In this document: piece after piece, positions 7,335 through 16,165 of the stretch
Position numbering within the stretch: position 1 is the first letter of the stretch
How the letters are laid out: each line of letters starts with the position of its first letter
Origin: Desulfobacteraceae bacterium
GTDB taxonomy: Bacteria; Desulfobacterota; Desulfobacteria; Desulfobacterales; UBA5852
NCBI GenBank assembly: GCA_014237395.1
Contig: JABZFP010000041.1
Span: forward strand, 186,001 to 250,000
DNA length: 64,000 nucleotides
Reading direction: 5' to 3'
Program-made: the position numbers and the translations under genes
The notes under the pieces: model-generated
Databases searched by the model: none
Seen by the model: the letters and a program-made list of their open reading frames with translations, nothing else
Told to the model about the DNA's origin: nothing

Positions 7335-8255
7335 CTAGTCGTTAGGTTCCATATTGACGCCCAAGGCCGCCGGAGCGTCAGCTTGCTTGCTTTTCCAGGA
7401 TGAAAAAACGAGGACGGCAACCGTAAGAAGATAGGGCAGCATCAGTAGAAGAGAAGATGGCAGGTGGGTCCCCACGGCCTGCAGTCTCAATTGAAACGCC
7501 ATGACGCCGCCGAAGAGATAGGCGCCCAAAAGGGCGCGCCCCGGGCGCCAAAAGGCAAAAATCACCAGCGCCACCGCGATCCATCCGCGGCCGGCGGAAA
7601 GGCCGTTGGTCCACAAGTGGGTGTAGGCCAGGGACAGGTAGGCGCCGCCGAAGCCGGCCAGGCAGCCACCGCCCAAGATGCCGATCCAGCGGTAACGTAA
7701 AACGCTGATACCCGCCGCCGCCGCCGCTTCCGGATTTTCTCCGACGGCCCTGAGATTGAGCCCCCAACGGCATTTTTCAAGGAAGAGCCAGAGCAGGGGC
7801 ACCATCAAAATCGCACCGTAGACCAGGATGTCCTGTTGAAAAAGGATGGGTCCCAGCCCGGGAATGTAATGCAGCAGGGGAACAGCCAGCTTGTTGAAAC
7901 CGGGGGCGGTTTGCCCGATGAGCGGCGTGCCGAGATAGTCCGCCAGCCCCAAACCAAAAATGGTCAAGGCCAGTCCGGAGACCACCTGGTTGCCGAGAAA
8001 CCACAGGCATACAATGGCGTGGATCGCGCCAATGGCTGCGCCGAACAGCCCGGCCACGAGGAAGGCCAGTGCGGGGTGGCCGGTGGCCTGGGCGGTAACG
8101 AAGGCTGCCAAGGCGCCGGTGATCATCATGCCTTCCACGCCCAGATTGAGAACACCGGACTTTTCCGTCAGGATTTCGCCGAGGGTGGCGTATAGGATTG
8201 GCGTGCCGGATTGGATGGCTGCCGCCAGCAGAGGCACGATCAGCTCGGTATTCAT
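7335..8255 (-). CDS. ABC transporter permease, BMP/nucleoside type (second permease)
   Basis: The 306-residue polytopic protein belongs to the BPD_transp_2 permease family. Early residues ATLGEILTEKSGVLNLGVEGMM are diagnostic of the nucleoside-type (YufQ-like) permease. The ATG at 8255 overlaps the upstream permease stop (ATGA), so the two are translationally coupled; the open frame continues further upstream but in a non-coding-like composition. It forms the membrane channel with the permease encoded just before it. Confidence 0.85.
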   Translation of the reverse strand: MNTELIVPLLAAAIQSGTPILYATLGEILTEKSGVLNLGVEGMMITGALAAFVTAQATGHPALAFLVAGLFGAAIGAIHAIVCLWFLGNQVVSGLALTIFGLGLADYLGTPLIGQTAPGFNKLAVPLLHYIPGLGPILFQQDILVYGAILMVPLLWLFLEKCRWGLNLRAVGENPEAAAAAGISVLRYRWIGILGGGCLAGFGGAYLSLAYTHLWTNGLSAGRGWIAVALVIFAFWRPGRALLGAYLFGGVMAFQLRLQAVGTHLPSSLLLMLPYLLTVAVLVFSSWKSKQADAPAALGVNMEPND

Positions 8256-9316
8256 GAGGGCCTCCGGAAGCGAAATCCGAATTCGTTGAAAAAGCTGCCG
8301 GCCAGGACGGTCAACAGAATCATCCCCTCCATGATGCCGCCAAAAGCGGCTGGCACCTGCAGCTCGAGCTGCAAATTTTCCACCCCGACCCGCAGGGCGG
8401 CCAGCAGAAACGATGCAATCCCGATGGTCAACGGGTTCAGCCTCGCCAGCCAGGCAACGACGATAGCCGTATAGCCGTAGCCCACCATGATACTGGGTTG
8501 CAGGCGATTGATCGTGGCGGAGGCTTCGATCAATCCGGCCCACCCGGCCAAGGCGCCGCTGAAGATCATCACGACGCATACCAGCTTTACATACGGCAGC
8601 CCGGCATAGCGGGTGGCATTCAGGTTTTCCCCGGCGACTTTCAACTCGAACCCCATACGGGTAAACCGGAAGAAAACATACATCACCACGCCACTGACCA
8701 GGCACAAAACGAGTCCCCAGTTGACATCGGTAGCGCCGATCTTCGGCACGATGGCGCTGACCGAGAAGGCTTTGGTCATGGGAAACCCAAAGCTGCCGGG
8801 ATCTTTCCAGCGGCCGTAAACCAGGTAGTCTAGGAACAGAATAGCGATATAGTTGAGCATGAGGGTGACGATGATTTCATTGGCGCGCATCTTCAGCTTC
8901 AGAAGGGCGGGTATCAGGCCCCACAGGCCGCCCCCTAGGAAGGCCGTGCCGAACATCAAAGGCAGCACAATATACCCGGGCTGGTCGGAAAACGTCAGCG
9001 CGGCCCAGGTAGCACCGATGGCCCCGAGTGCGAACTGGCCTTCGGCCCCGATATTCCAGATCTGCAGGCGGAACGCAATGGCCACGCCAAGCGAGCAAAG
9101 AAAGATGGGGATGGCTTTGATCAGGCAGTCTTCGATGGACCAGCGTGAGCCCAGCGCCCCCTGAAAAAGCAATTCGATGCCGTGGAGGGCCGGTTTCCCC
9201 TGGAGTTTGAGCATGAGGGCGCTCACGGCCAGTGATATTACCACGGCCGCGAAAACAATAAGACAGGAGCTCCACGGGCGCGGCTCCTGTCTTTTGTAGG
9301 CGCTCAGCGTGAACAT
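8252..9316 (-). CDS. ABC transporter permease, BMP/nucleoside type (first permease)
   Basis: The product is about 354 residues with multiple membrane helices and the conserved IWNIGAEGQFALGAIGATW segment of YufP-like permeases. I chose the ATG at 9316; a TTG at 9352 would add twelve residues and neither start has a strong ribosome-binding site. It is the first of two permeases and is separated from the binding-protein gene by a hairpin that may lower its expression relative to the binding protein. Confidence 0.8.
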   Translation of the reverse strand: MFTLSAYKRQEPRPWSSCLIVFAAVVISLAVSALMLKLQGKPALHGIELLFQGALGSRWSIEDCLIKAIPIFLCSLGVAIAFRLQIWNIGAEGQFALGAIGATWAALTFSDQPGYIVLPLMFGTAFLGGGLWGLIPALLKLKMRANEIIVTLMLNYIAILFLDYLVYGRWKDPGSFGFPMTKAFSVSAIVPKIGATDVNWGLVLCLVSGVVMYVFFRFTRMGFELKVAGENLNATRYAGLPYVKLVCVVMIFSGALAGWAGLIEASATINRLQPSIMVGYGYTAIVVAWLARLNPLTIGIASFLLAALRVGVENLQLELQVPAAFGGIMEGMILLTVLAGSFFNEFGFRFRRPS

Positions 9317-9339
9317 GGTGTTTACAGGCAAGTGCCATA

Positions 9340-9363
9340 GGCCGGTGCACAAGGCAACCGGCC
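9340..9363 (-). terminator. Intercistronic hairpin after the BMP gene
   Basis: Seven-base arms GGCCGGT and ACCGGCC flank a 10-base loop, between the BMP stop codon (9371) and the permease start. There is no T-run. Hairpins in this position commonly protect the binding-protein mRNA or attenuate read-through into the permease genes. Confidence 0.4.
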
Positions 9364-9370
9364 GTTTGAT

Positions 9371-10576
9371 TTATTCCGTCGTACCGATGACGCCCTGGAC
9401 GAAATAGTCCATCCCGAGCAGTTCGCCGTCTTCGGGGATTTTGCCGTCGGGGATACGCACCGCGCCGGTCTGGTCCTTAACCGGACCCATGAAAACTTGC
9501 ATTTGACCGGATGTGATGGCTTCTTTTTTGGCCAAAACGGCTTTCTGGACGTCGCCGGGAACCATATCGCTCATGGGGCTCAAATCCACGATGCCGTGTT
9601 CCATGCCGTACCAGACGGGTTTGGGTTCGAAGGTGCCATTCCGCACGGCGTCCACCACTTCTTTGTAGTAAGGACCCCAGTTCCAGACGGGGGCGCACAG
9701 GTGGGACTTGGGTGCAAAGGCCGACATATCGGAGTTGTACCCGATGGAATACACCCCTTTTTCCTGGGCCGCTTCCTGGGGGCCGGGTGAATCTTGGTGC
9801 TGGGCGATGACATCCGCGCCGACGTCCAGCAGGCTCTTGGCGGCTTCTTTTTCCGTGGCCGGATCATACCAGGTTTTGGTCCAGACGACCCGCACCTGTG
9901 CGTCGGGGTTCACGGCCTGGGCACCCAAGGTAAAGGCATTGATGCCCCGGATGACTTCCGGGATGGGGAAAGCGGCCACGTAACCCAGGGTATTGGATTT
10001 CGTCATGGCGCCGGCCACCATGCCGGACAGGTAGCGGGCCTGATACATCCGACCGAAGTAGTTGCCCATATTGGCGGCGGTTTTGAACCCGGAGCAGTGC
10101 ATGAAGATCGTATTGGGAAATTTCTGGGCCACTTTCAGCATGGGGTCCATGTAGCCGAAGCTGGTGGCAAAAATCAGGTCATAGTTTTTGCGGGCCATGT
10201 TGAGCATGACGCGCTCGGAGTCGGGGCCTTCGGGAACGGCTTCCACATAGGAGGTCGTGACACCGTCCAGCTTGTCGATGAAAAGACGTCCCTGGTCATG
10301 GGCATAAGACCAACCGGCATCCCCGACGGGCGATACGTAAATAAAGCCAACCTGGAGTTCTTTGACTTCGGCTTTCTTCATGAGTTCATCTAATTGTTTT
10401 TTAAGCTCATCATTTTCTTTCTGGAGGCTTGCTATTTGCTCTTGAAGAGAAGCATTTTCTTGTTTGAGTTGTTCAAGTGCTGCTGTATCTTCCGGCTTTT
10501 CTCCGCATGAAAGTATCATCAAACAAGTACCTAACATCGCCAATAGTACTAAGGCAGAAATCAAATTTTTTCGCAT
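9371..10576 (-). CDS. BMP-family substrate-binding lipoprotein with coiled-coil linker
   Basis: The 401-residue protein starts with a lipoprotein signal peptide (lipobox ILSC, Cys24). A leucine-heptad coiled coil follows at about residues 31-68, then a BMP/PnrA-like periplasmic binding domain (from about residue 72: VGFIYVSPVGDAGWSYAHDQG). Family features include the SFGYMDP, AAFPIPEVIRGIN and QHQDSPGP segments. It should sit in the periplasm anchored to the membrane and deliver nucleosides or purines to the permeases downstream. The coiled coil is unusual for the family. The first 196 bases are about 37% GC (72 of 196 by my count) against about 63% in a neighbouring 60-base stretch of the same gene (10201-10260), so the 5' end looks foreign. 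A GGAGG site precedes the ATG. Confidence 0.88.
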   Translation of the reverse strand: MRKNLISALVLLAMLGTCLMILSCGEKPEDTAALEQLKQENASLQEQIASLQKENDELKKQLDELMKKAEVKELQVGFIYVSPVGDAGWSYAHDQGRLFIDKLDGVTTSYVEAVPEGPDSERVMLNMARKNYDLIFATSFGYMDPMLKVAQKFPNTIFMHCSGFKTAANMGNYFGRMYQARYLSGMVAGAMTKSNTLGYVAAFPIPEVIRGINAFTLGAQAVNPDAQVRVVWTKTWYDPATEKEAAKSLLDVGADVIAQHQDSPGPQEAAQEKGVYSIGYNSDMSAFAPKSHLCAPVWNWGPYYKEVVDAVRNGTFEPKPVWYGMEHGIVDLSPMSDMVPGDVQKAVLAKKEAITSGQMQVFMGPVKDQTGAVRIPDGKIPEDGELLGMDYFVQGVIGTTE

Positions 10577-10615
10577 AGTTATCCTCCTGAGTTGATGCGC
10601 TGCAATAATTGCCCG

Positions 10616-10644
10616 CTTATAGCTTGCTTTGGGGTGTTTAGCAA
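10616..10644 (-). promoter_or_regulatory. Candidate sigma-70 promoter of the BMP importer operon
   Basis: On the minus strand TTGCTA is followed after exactly 17 bases by TATAAG (4/6 and 5/6 matches to the consensus). The predicted transcription start is about 30 bases upstream of the BMP start codon, consistent with a separate promoter after the HNH gene. Confidence 0.5.
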
Positions 10645-10680
10645 CAGCTTTTGGGCCGCCCTAAAAGGTGGTGCCGGTCG

Positions 10681-10986
10681 CTATGGGGCTTCCTTCTGAA
10701 TCCGGTCGATATACGCTTCCCATTCCATCGGCAGCAGATTTTTCTTTTTGTTATTGCAATCCTTGCAGGCCGGCACGAGGTTGCCTTTGGTGCTGCGGCC
10801 CCCGCGGGCCAGGGGGACGACATGGTCCATGGTCAACTCCCGGGCCGGGGTGGGTCGACCGCAGTAATGGCAGACGCCCTTGGCGCAGCGCCGCTTCCAC
10901 CATTCGGTCTGGCGCAGCTCGCGGGCTTTGCGCCGTTCCCGGTTGAGGGCGGCTTCGTCGATTGGAACGGCGTAAGGCGTCGTCAT
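10681..10986 (-). CDS. HNH endonuclease domain protein
   Basis: The 101-residue protein is a compact HNH/McrA-like nuclease. Zinc ligands are Cys39/Cys42 (CHYC) and Cys74/Cys77 (CKDC), with the MDHVVPLARGG core (Asp54-His55) and the downstream NLVPAC and CNNKK elements. It lacks fused recognition domains. The ATG overlaps the stop of the ATP-grasp gene (ATGA), so it is coupled to it. Such short HNH proteins occur as stand-alone chromosomal genes of unknown purpose. No methylase or phage gene is adjacent, so a restriction role is not supported. Confidence 0.8.
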   Translation of the reverse strand: MTTPYAVPIDEAALNRERRKARELRQTEWWKRRCAKGVCHYCGRPTPARELTMDHVVPLARGGRSTKGNLVPACKDCNNKKKNLLPMEWEAYIDRIQKEAP

Positions 10987-11855
10987 GCGATGGATTCTCT
11001 TCCCGTGGGCGGCTGGGTTGCGTTGTCATTCTCCAGCCAGTGGTCGATAGCGTGCAGCAGTCTTTGGTAATAGACTGTCGAGCCTCCCAATCCGCGCCGT
11101 CCGAAAAAATAATTGATTTCCAGGAAAAGCGGTGTTGCCGGGTTGGCCACCGTTGGGTCCGTGCTGAAGAGAAAATCGAAACCGGCCAGGTTGATGCCGG
11201 TGTGGCGGCAAAAGGCGCGCGTGGCGGCTTCGGCAGCTGCGATCAGGTGGTGATCGCTGGTCCGGTCAATGGCGCCGCCTTTGGACAGGCTGGCGATCAG
11301 GGGGGAATCGGACGGCATCACCCGCCAGTAGGAATGCAGCTGGTGACCGGTCACCACCACGCGCAGCGAGCGGGCTCCGGCGGGGATCCATTGCTGCAGG
11401 ATAAATCCTTTTTGGCCGGTGGTTTCAAATTCCTGCAGGCGTTTCAGTACTGCGGCCATGTCCCGGTCATGCATGATCGGGAAAACGCCGTCACCTTCGC
11501 CCCCCCAATCCAGTTTGAAAACCGCCGGCGGTGATAAGGGACGGCTGCCGGTGGGATGCTGCCGGAAGAAGGAGGTGGTATCGGGGTAGCAAAAACTCTG
11601 CGGGTGGGGCACATTGGCTTGCTGAAAAAGCCGGCTTTGACCCTGTTTGCCCGGATAGGCAAACCGCGCCGCGTAGTTTGGAAAGACCCGCTTACAATAG
11701 CGGGTGGCCGCCCGATAAAGCGAAGCCCGGCATCCCTGGGGGAGGATCACAGCCGTGGCGCGCTTGATGGCGGACAGATCCTCGGCATCCGGGTCTCGCC
11801 CGGCACAGAGGCGATGATGATCGCCTTCGTAGATAGGATGAAACGAAACAATCAT
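10983..11855 (-). CDS. ATP-grasp family protein (RimK/glutathione-synthetase-like)
   Basis: The product (290 residues from the ATG at 11855; a TTG at 11867 overlaps the era stop) shows an ATP-grasp fold. An FKLDWGGEGDGVF loop corresponds to the glycine-rich ATP lid, FILQQWIPAGARSLRVVV is the central strand with the carboxylate ligand region, and GFDFLF followed by PLFLEINYFFG supplies the metal-binding Glu and Asn. Such enzymes ligate a carboxylate to an amine via an acyl phosphate; the substrates here are unknown. It lies between era and the HNH gene in one tight unit. Confidence 0.7.
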   Translation of the reverse strand: MIVSFHPIYEGDHHRLCAGRDPDAEDLSAIKRATAVILPQGCRASLYRAATRYCKRVFPNYAARFAYPGKQGQSRLFQQANVPHPQSFCYPDTTSFFRQHPTGSRPLSPPAVFKLDWGGEGDGVFPIMHDRDMAAVLKRLQEFETTGQKGFILQQWIPAGARSLRVVVTGHQLHSYWRVMPSDSPLIASLSKGGAIDRTSDHHLIAAAEAATRAFCRHTGINLAGFDFLFSTDPTVANPATPLFLEINYFFGRRGLGGSTVYYQRLLHAIDHWLENDNATQPPTGRESIA

Positions 11856-11863
11856 AGCCGTAG

Positions 11864-12775
11864 TCAATAACCGAATTTACGCAGGGCGCGGGTATCCCGC
11901 GTCCAGTTTTTTTGAACCCGGACGAACAATTCCAAATAAACCTTTGTGTAGAGCAACTTTTCGATATCCTCGCGCGCGGCCAGGCCGATCTGTTTCAATT
12001 TTTTACCGCCCCGGCCAATGACCATGCCCTTTTGTGAATCCCGTTCCACATGAATGGTCGCGCCGATGCGCATCATCTTGCCTTTTTGGGTTTCCGTGAA
12101 GGTGTCCACGGTGACGGCGGTGGCATAGGGGATTTCATCGCCGGTGAGGCGGAAAACTTTCTCCCGGATCATTTCCGCCACGATAAAGCGTTCTGCGCTA
12201 TCGGTCAGCATGTCGGGGGCATAAAAGGGGGGCCCTTCAGGCAGCATGGCCTCCATCACCCCCAGCAGATCGTCAACCTGAGTGCCCTGGAGGGCGGAGA
12301 TCGGAACGATCTGTTGGAAAGCAAACCGCCGCGACCATTGATCCAGGCGCTCGATCAATTGATCCGGGGTAATGCGGTCCATTTTATTAACGGCCAGAAC
12401 GACGGGTTTTTGAATGTCGGCCAACCGGCCCAGCAGGAAGTTTTCCGCTTCACGATCCGGGCGCAGCGGGTCGGCTATCAGCAGAACAAGATCCACGTCG
12501 CCCAGGGCGGAAAGCGCGGTGTCCACGATACGGACATTTAACGGCTGGTGAGCACGATGGACGCCGGGGGTGTCGATAAAAACGAGCTGGGCGCTCGGTC
12601 GGTGAACAATCCCCAGGATGCGGTTGCGCGTTGTCTGGGGCTTGCGCGAGGTGATGGAAATTTTTTCCCCGAGCATCCGATTCAAGAGGGTTGACTTGCC
12701 GGCATTGGGCGGCCCCACAAGGGCGACGAAGCCGGAATGAAAACCCGCAAAAGCGGTGGGATCGATAGGCGTCAT
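11864..12775 (-). CDS. era: GTPase Era
   Basis: This 303-residue ribosome-assembly GTPase binds 16S rRNA near the anti-Shine-Dalgarno end. G1 is GPPNAGKST at 21-29, G3 is the DTPG of IDTPGVHRAH, and G4 is NKMD in LAVNKMDRI. The C-terminal KH domain carries GMVIGRGGKKLKQIG. Length is normal. The ATG overlaps the engB stop (ATGA), so the two GTPase genes are translationally coupled. Confidence 0.95.
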   Translation of the reverse strand: MTPIDPTAFAGFHSGFVALVGPPNAGKSTLLNRMLGEKISITSRKPQTTRNRILGIVHRPSAQLVFIDTPGVHRAHQPLNVRIVDTALSALGDVDLVLLIADPLRPDREAENFLLGRLADIQKPVVLAVNKMDRITPDQLIERLDQWSRRFAFQQIVPISALQGTQVDDLLGVMEAMLPEGPPFYAPDMLTDSAERFIVAEMIREKVFRLTGDEIPYATAVTVDTFTETQKGKMMRIGATIHVERDSQKGMVIGRGGKKLKQIGLAAREDIEKLLYTKVYLELFVRVQKNWTRDTRALRKFGY

Positions 12776-13362
12776 GACGGTATCTTAATCATTGCTTCAA
12801 GGGCGCGCCACAAAGGCGCCAGCCCCTGGCCGGTTTTAGCGGAAAACAACAGAAGGTTTTCAGGCGCGCATGCGAACTGATCGGCAATCACACGCAAGGG
12901 GCGCACCTGCTTGTTGCGTGAAAGCTTATCCGCTTTGGTGACCACGATCCGGTAGGGCCGACGGTGGTTATCGAGCCAGCGCAGCAGGTCGTGTTCTTCC
13001 TGCCGGGGCGTGCGGCGAATGTCCACCAGCAGCACGACGCCCATCAGCATCTCCCGGGATGCCAGATAGGTTTCGATCATGGGCCCCCACTGTTTTTGAA
13101 TGGCGGCCGGGACCCTTGCATAGCCATACCCGGGCAGGTCCACGAAAGACAGGTTGTTGTTGATCAGGAAAAAATTGATCAGCTGCGTGCGGCCGGGCGT
13201 GTTGCTGGTTTTCACCAGCCGCTTGCGGTTGACGAGCGTGTTGATGAGGGATGACTTGCCGACGTTGGAACGCCCTGCAAAGGCGATTTCCGGGTATTCC
13301 GGCGGGGGATAGTGTTGGGGTTTTACGGCACTGGTGACGAATTCGGCGCTTTTTATGATCAT
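12772..13362 (-). CDS. engB: Ribosome biogenesis GTP-binding protein EngB/YsxC
   Basis: The 196-residue GTPase acts late in 50S subunit assembly. The P-loop is GRSNVGKSS (30-38), G3 is DLPGYGYARV and G4 is TKADKL, all typical of YsxC. The ATG at 13362 is chosen because it begins the conserved MIIKSAEFV start; an upstream in-frame ATG would add 18 uncharacteristic residues. It overlaps era and follows the aminotransferase gene. Confidence 0.93.
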   Translation of the reverse strand: MIIKSAEFVTSAVKPQHYPPPEYPEIAFAGRSNVGKSSLINTLVNRKRLVKTSNTPGRTQLINFFLINNNLSFVDLPGYGYARVPAAIQKQWGPMIETYLASREMLMGVVLLVDIRRTPRQEEHDLLRWLDNHRRPYRIVVTKADKLSRNKQVRPLRVIADQFACAPENLLLFSAKTGQGLAPLWRALEAMIKIPS

Positions 13363-13446
13363 GGCAAGCCTGTCGGTTGATTTCCGGCGGCAAGAACCCT
13401 GGGTCGGCAACGCCATCCGGCCAGCCTTACCCGAGCGTTCCGGAGG

Positions 13447-14589
13447 CTATCCATGCTGGGTCAGGTAGCGTTCCAGGCGGTCCATGCCCTCGGCGATGTT
13501 TTCCAGCGAATTGGCGTAGGAGAAGCGGAGGTAGCCTTCCGCGTTGGGGCCGAAGTCGATACCGGGCGTCACGCCCACCCGCGCGTTCTCGAGAATGTCA
13601 AATGCCAGGCGGTAGGAATCTTTGGAAATATGCCGCGCATTGGCAAAAACATAGAACGCCCCGGTGGGTTCCACGGTGATGCCGAAGCCCATTTCGCGCA
13701 GGCGGCGGATCATAAATAACCGGCGTTCATTGTACGTCGTCCGCATACGGGCCGTGTCGTCATCGGTTTGGGTCAGGGCGGCGACCCCTGCTTTTTGCAC
13801 CATGGTATTGGCGGAAATAAAGAAGTTTTGCACCATTTTTTGAATCGGCCGGATAAACGCCGGCGGCGCAATCAAATACCCCAGGCGGAAGCCGGTCATG
13901 GCATAAAGCTTGGAGAATCCGTTCAAGACAAAGGCCTGATCGCTAAACTCCAGGATGCTGTGCTCCTGTCCTTCATACACCAGGCCGTGGTAGATCTCGT
14001 CGGAAACGACATGCGGTCCCATGGTGCTGATGGCTTGCATGCGTGCCGCCGAAAGGAGGTTGCCGGTGGGATTGGAGGGCGAGTTGATGAAAATCGCCCG
14101 TGTCCGGTCCGTGATCTTGGCGGCGATGGCATCCGGTCGATACTGGAAACCGTCTTCTTCGTAGACGGGGACCGTGACCACTCGGCCCTGGACAAATTTT
14201 ATGAAATTGGGGTAGCAGGCGTAGTGCGGGTCGGAGATGATGACTTCGTCGCCCGGTTCCAACAGCGCGGCAAAGAGCAGCAGCATGGCCGGTGAGGTGC
14301 CGGGTGTAATGATGATATGATCGGGATCCACCGCTACCGCGTAGGTGCGCTGATAATAGTCACTGATCGCGCGCCGCAGTTCGGGCAGCCCCAGACTGTG
14401 GCAGTAGTGGGTATGCCCCTCTTCCATGGCCCGGCAGAGGGCATCCTTGATGCTTTGCGGGGTGTCGAAATCCGGCTCGCCGACCTCGAGATGGATGACG
14501 TCCTGGCCGCATGTTTCCATCTCGCAGGCCCGCTCGAGCACATCCATGACGATGAAAGAGCTGATTTCTTCGGTACGCTTGGCAACCAT
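13447..14589 (-). CDS. Pyridoxal-phosphate aminotransferase, class I/II
   Basis: This fold-type I aminotransferase is about 380 residues. The PLP lysine is in NGFSKLYAMTGFRLGY (Lys227 with this start), and the cofactor-contact motifs SPSNPTG and VSDEIYHGL are present. GEPDFDTP near the N-terminus and the C-terminal arginine in YLRFSYA are typical of aspartate/alanine-type enzymes. I chose the ATG at 14589 because GGAAAGG precedes it; the ATG at 14616 is also possible. It sits downstream of hisG, but the motifs do not make it HisC, and the amino acid substrate cannot be assigned from sequence. Confidence 0.85.
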   Translation of the reverse strand: MVAKRTEEISSFIVMDVLERACEMETCGQDVIHLEVGEPDFDTPQSIKDALCRAMEEGHTHYCHSLGLPELRRAISDYYQRTYAVAVDPDHIIITPGTSPAMLLLFAALLEPGDEVIISDPHYACYPNFIKFVQGRVVTVPVYEEDGFQYRPDAIAAKITDRTRAIFINSPSNPTGNLLSAARMQAISTMGPHVVSDEIYHGLVYEGQEHSILEFSDQAFVLNGFSKLYAMTGFRLGYLIAPPAFIRPIQKMVQNFFISANTMVQKAGVAALTQTDDDTARMRTTYNERRLFMIRRLREMGFGITVEPTGAFYVFANARHISKDSYRLAFDILENARVGVTPGIDFGPNAEGYLRFSYANSLENIAEGMDRLERYLTQHG

Positions 14590-14655
14590 GGGCGGGCCCT
14601 TTCCGGTTCCTTCCATTAAAGGGGTCTTCTTTTATCGACCGATGACCAGGTCCTT

Positions 14656-15531
14656 CTATACCACTTTGTTGAGTGGGTATTCAATAATGCCTTCCGCCCC
14701 GTTTTTCAGAAGCTCCGGAATCAGATCCCGCACCGTATTGGCGTCCACCACGGTTTCCACGGAAAACCAGGAGGACTGGTAGAGCGAGGCCACGGTGGGT
14801 GCGTTCAGGCTGGGCAGCAGGGTAACGACGGTATCCAGGCGGTCCTGGGGCACGTTCATTTTCAACCCCACCAGTTTGTCCCCCAGCAGGGCGCCTTTGA
14901 GCAGCAGCGCGATCTGCTCGATTTTTTCGCGTTTGAAGGGATCCTGCCAGGCCGTGTGGTTGGCAATGAGGCGGGTGTTGGTCTGCATGAGTTCGTGGAT
15001 GATGCGCAACCCGTGGGCTTTGATGGTGCTCTCCGTTTCGGTCACCTCAACGATGGCGTCGGCCAGTTTCGAGACCACCTTGGCTTCGGTGGCGCCCCAG
15101 GAAAATTCGATATCGACGTCGATGCCGCGTTCTTCAAAATAGCGCCGGGTGAAGGCCACCAGCTCGGTGGATATTTTTTTGCCCTGGAGGTCTTCGATGG
15201 TTTTTATATCCGAATCATATGGCACGGCCAGCACCCAGCGCGCCGGTCGGGCGCTGACTTTCGAGTAGACCAGGTCGCTGACCACATGGATGTTCGAATC
15301 GTTTTCCGCAATCCAGTCTTTACCGGTCAAGCCGGCGTCCAGGGTGCCATTTTCAACGTAGCGCGACATTTCCTGGGCCCGACAGATGGCGCAGTCGATC
15401 GAACTGTCGTTGATTTCCGGGAAATAGCTCCGGCCGTTGACGTTGATTTTCCAGCCGGACCGTTTGAACAGGGCGATGGTGGCATCCTGCAGGCTTCCCT
15501 TGGGGATGCCCAGTTTAAGCATATCCGTCAT
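14656..15531 (-). CDS. hisG: ATP phosphoribosyltransferase, long form
   Basis: HisG condenses ATP with PRPP in the first step of histidine synthesis. At 291 residues it is the long form, which carries a C-terminal ACT-like regulatory domain and needs no HisZ. The PRPP-binding segment is DAIVEVTETEST, and LGIPKGSLQDAT at the N-terminus is typical. The ATG at 15531 has AAGGAGG 13 bases upstream. It begins one base after the hisI stop, so the two are co-transcribed. Confidence 0.95.
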   Translation of the reverse strand: MTDMLKLGIPKGSLQDATIALFKRSGWKINVNGRSYFPEINDSSIDCAICRAQEMSRYVENGTLDAGLTGKDWIAENDSNIHVVSDLVYSKVSARPARWVLAVPYDSDIKTIEDLQGKKISTELVAFTRRYFEERGIDVDIEFSWGATEAKVVSKLADAIVEVTETESTIKAHGLRIIHELMQTNTRLIANHTAWQDPFKREKIEQIALLLKGALLGDKLVGLKMNVPQDRLDTVVTLLPSLNAPTVASLYQSSWFSVETVVDANTVRDLIPELLKNGAEGIIEYPLNKVV

Positions 15532-15532
15532 T

Positions 15533-15907
15533 TTATTTATAAACCTCCTTGGGATCAAAAACGGGTTCTCCAATGACATTAACGCCGTCCGCTTCGATTT
15601 TATGATAAAAACAGCTTCGATATCCGGTGTGACAGGCCGCCCCTCCGATTTGGTCCACTTTTACCAGGATGGCATCGCGGTCGCAGTCAAAATAAACGGC
15701 CTTGACCATTTGCAGATGGCCGGAGGTCTTCCCCTTGACCCACAGTTCGTTGCGGCTGCGGCTATAAAAAGTGGCGTGTCCCGTGTCCAACGTGGCCTGG
15801 AAGGCTTCGGCATTCATATAGGCCAGCATCAGGACATCACCGCTGGCTTCGTCTTGAACGATAGCCGGGATAAGGCCCCCCATTTTCACAAAATCCAGTT
15901 CAACCAT
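15533..15907 (-). CDS. hisI: Phosphoribosyl-AMP cyclohydrolase
   Basis: The 124-residue enzyme opens the adenine ring of phosphoribosyl-AMP in histidine synthesis. It has the GKTSGHLQ motif, the FDCDRDA aspartate cluster for Mg2+ and the ACHTGYRSCFY zinc-binding segment. This is the stand-alone cyclohydrolase without the HisE domain. It is the first gene of a minus-strand run leading through hisG to the GTPase genes. Confidence 0.95.
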   Translation of the reverse strand: MVELDFVKMGGLIPAIVQDEASGDVLMLAYMNAEAFQATLDTGHATFYSRSRNELWVKGKTSGHLQMVKAVYFDCDRDAILVKVDQIGGAACHTGYRSCFYHKIEADGVNVIGEPVFDPKEVYK

Positions 15908-15999
15908 GGTTTTCCCTTTGTATCGCGCTGCTCAAACCCGAACGGCAACGCCGGCAGTCACGTCATCACCCGATGATGGCGTTTGTAAATAAAACGACT

Positions 16000-16028
16000 A
16001 GCTTAACGATATCAAACGTATAAGTCAA
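16000..16028 (-). promoter_or_regulatory. Weak candidate promoter for the hisI operon
   Basis: In the AT-rich 258-base gap between the divergent hisI and penicillin-binding protein genes, the minus strand shows TTGACT and, 17 bases on, TAAGCT. The -35 match is good and the -10 is poor, so this is tentative. Confidence 0.3.
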
Positions 16029-16165
16029 TTATTTTCCGATATGGCATGCTTGCTTTATAAAAGGTCTTCTGGTAAATTTGTGTTTTTGTCGATGAGTTGC
16101 ACCCCATCGACCGATGGCTGACCCCATCGTTACCTGAAACGTTTGCTCAGCAGGAACCGTATATC

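Noticed and set aside
10681..10986. HNH gene as part of a restriction or anti-phage system
   Set aside because: No methyltransferase, helicase or other defence gene is adjacent; it sits in a housekeeping operon.
13447..14589. Aminotransferase as HisC of the neighbouring his genes
   Set aside because: The motifs (GEPDF, SPSNPTG, SKLYAMTGFRLGY) are those of aspartate/alanine-type class I enzymes, and histidinol-phosphate-specific features were not seen.
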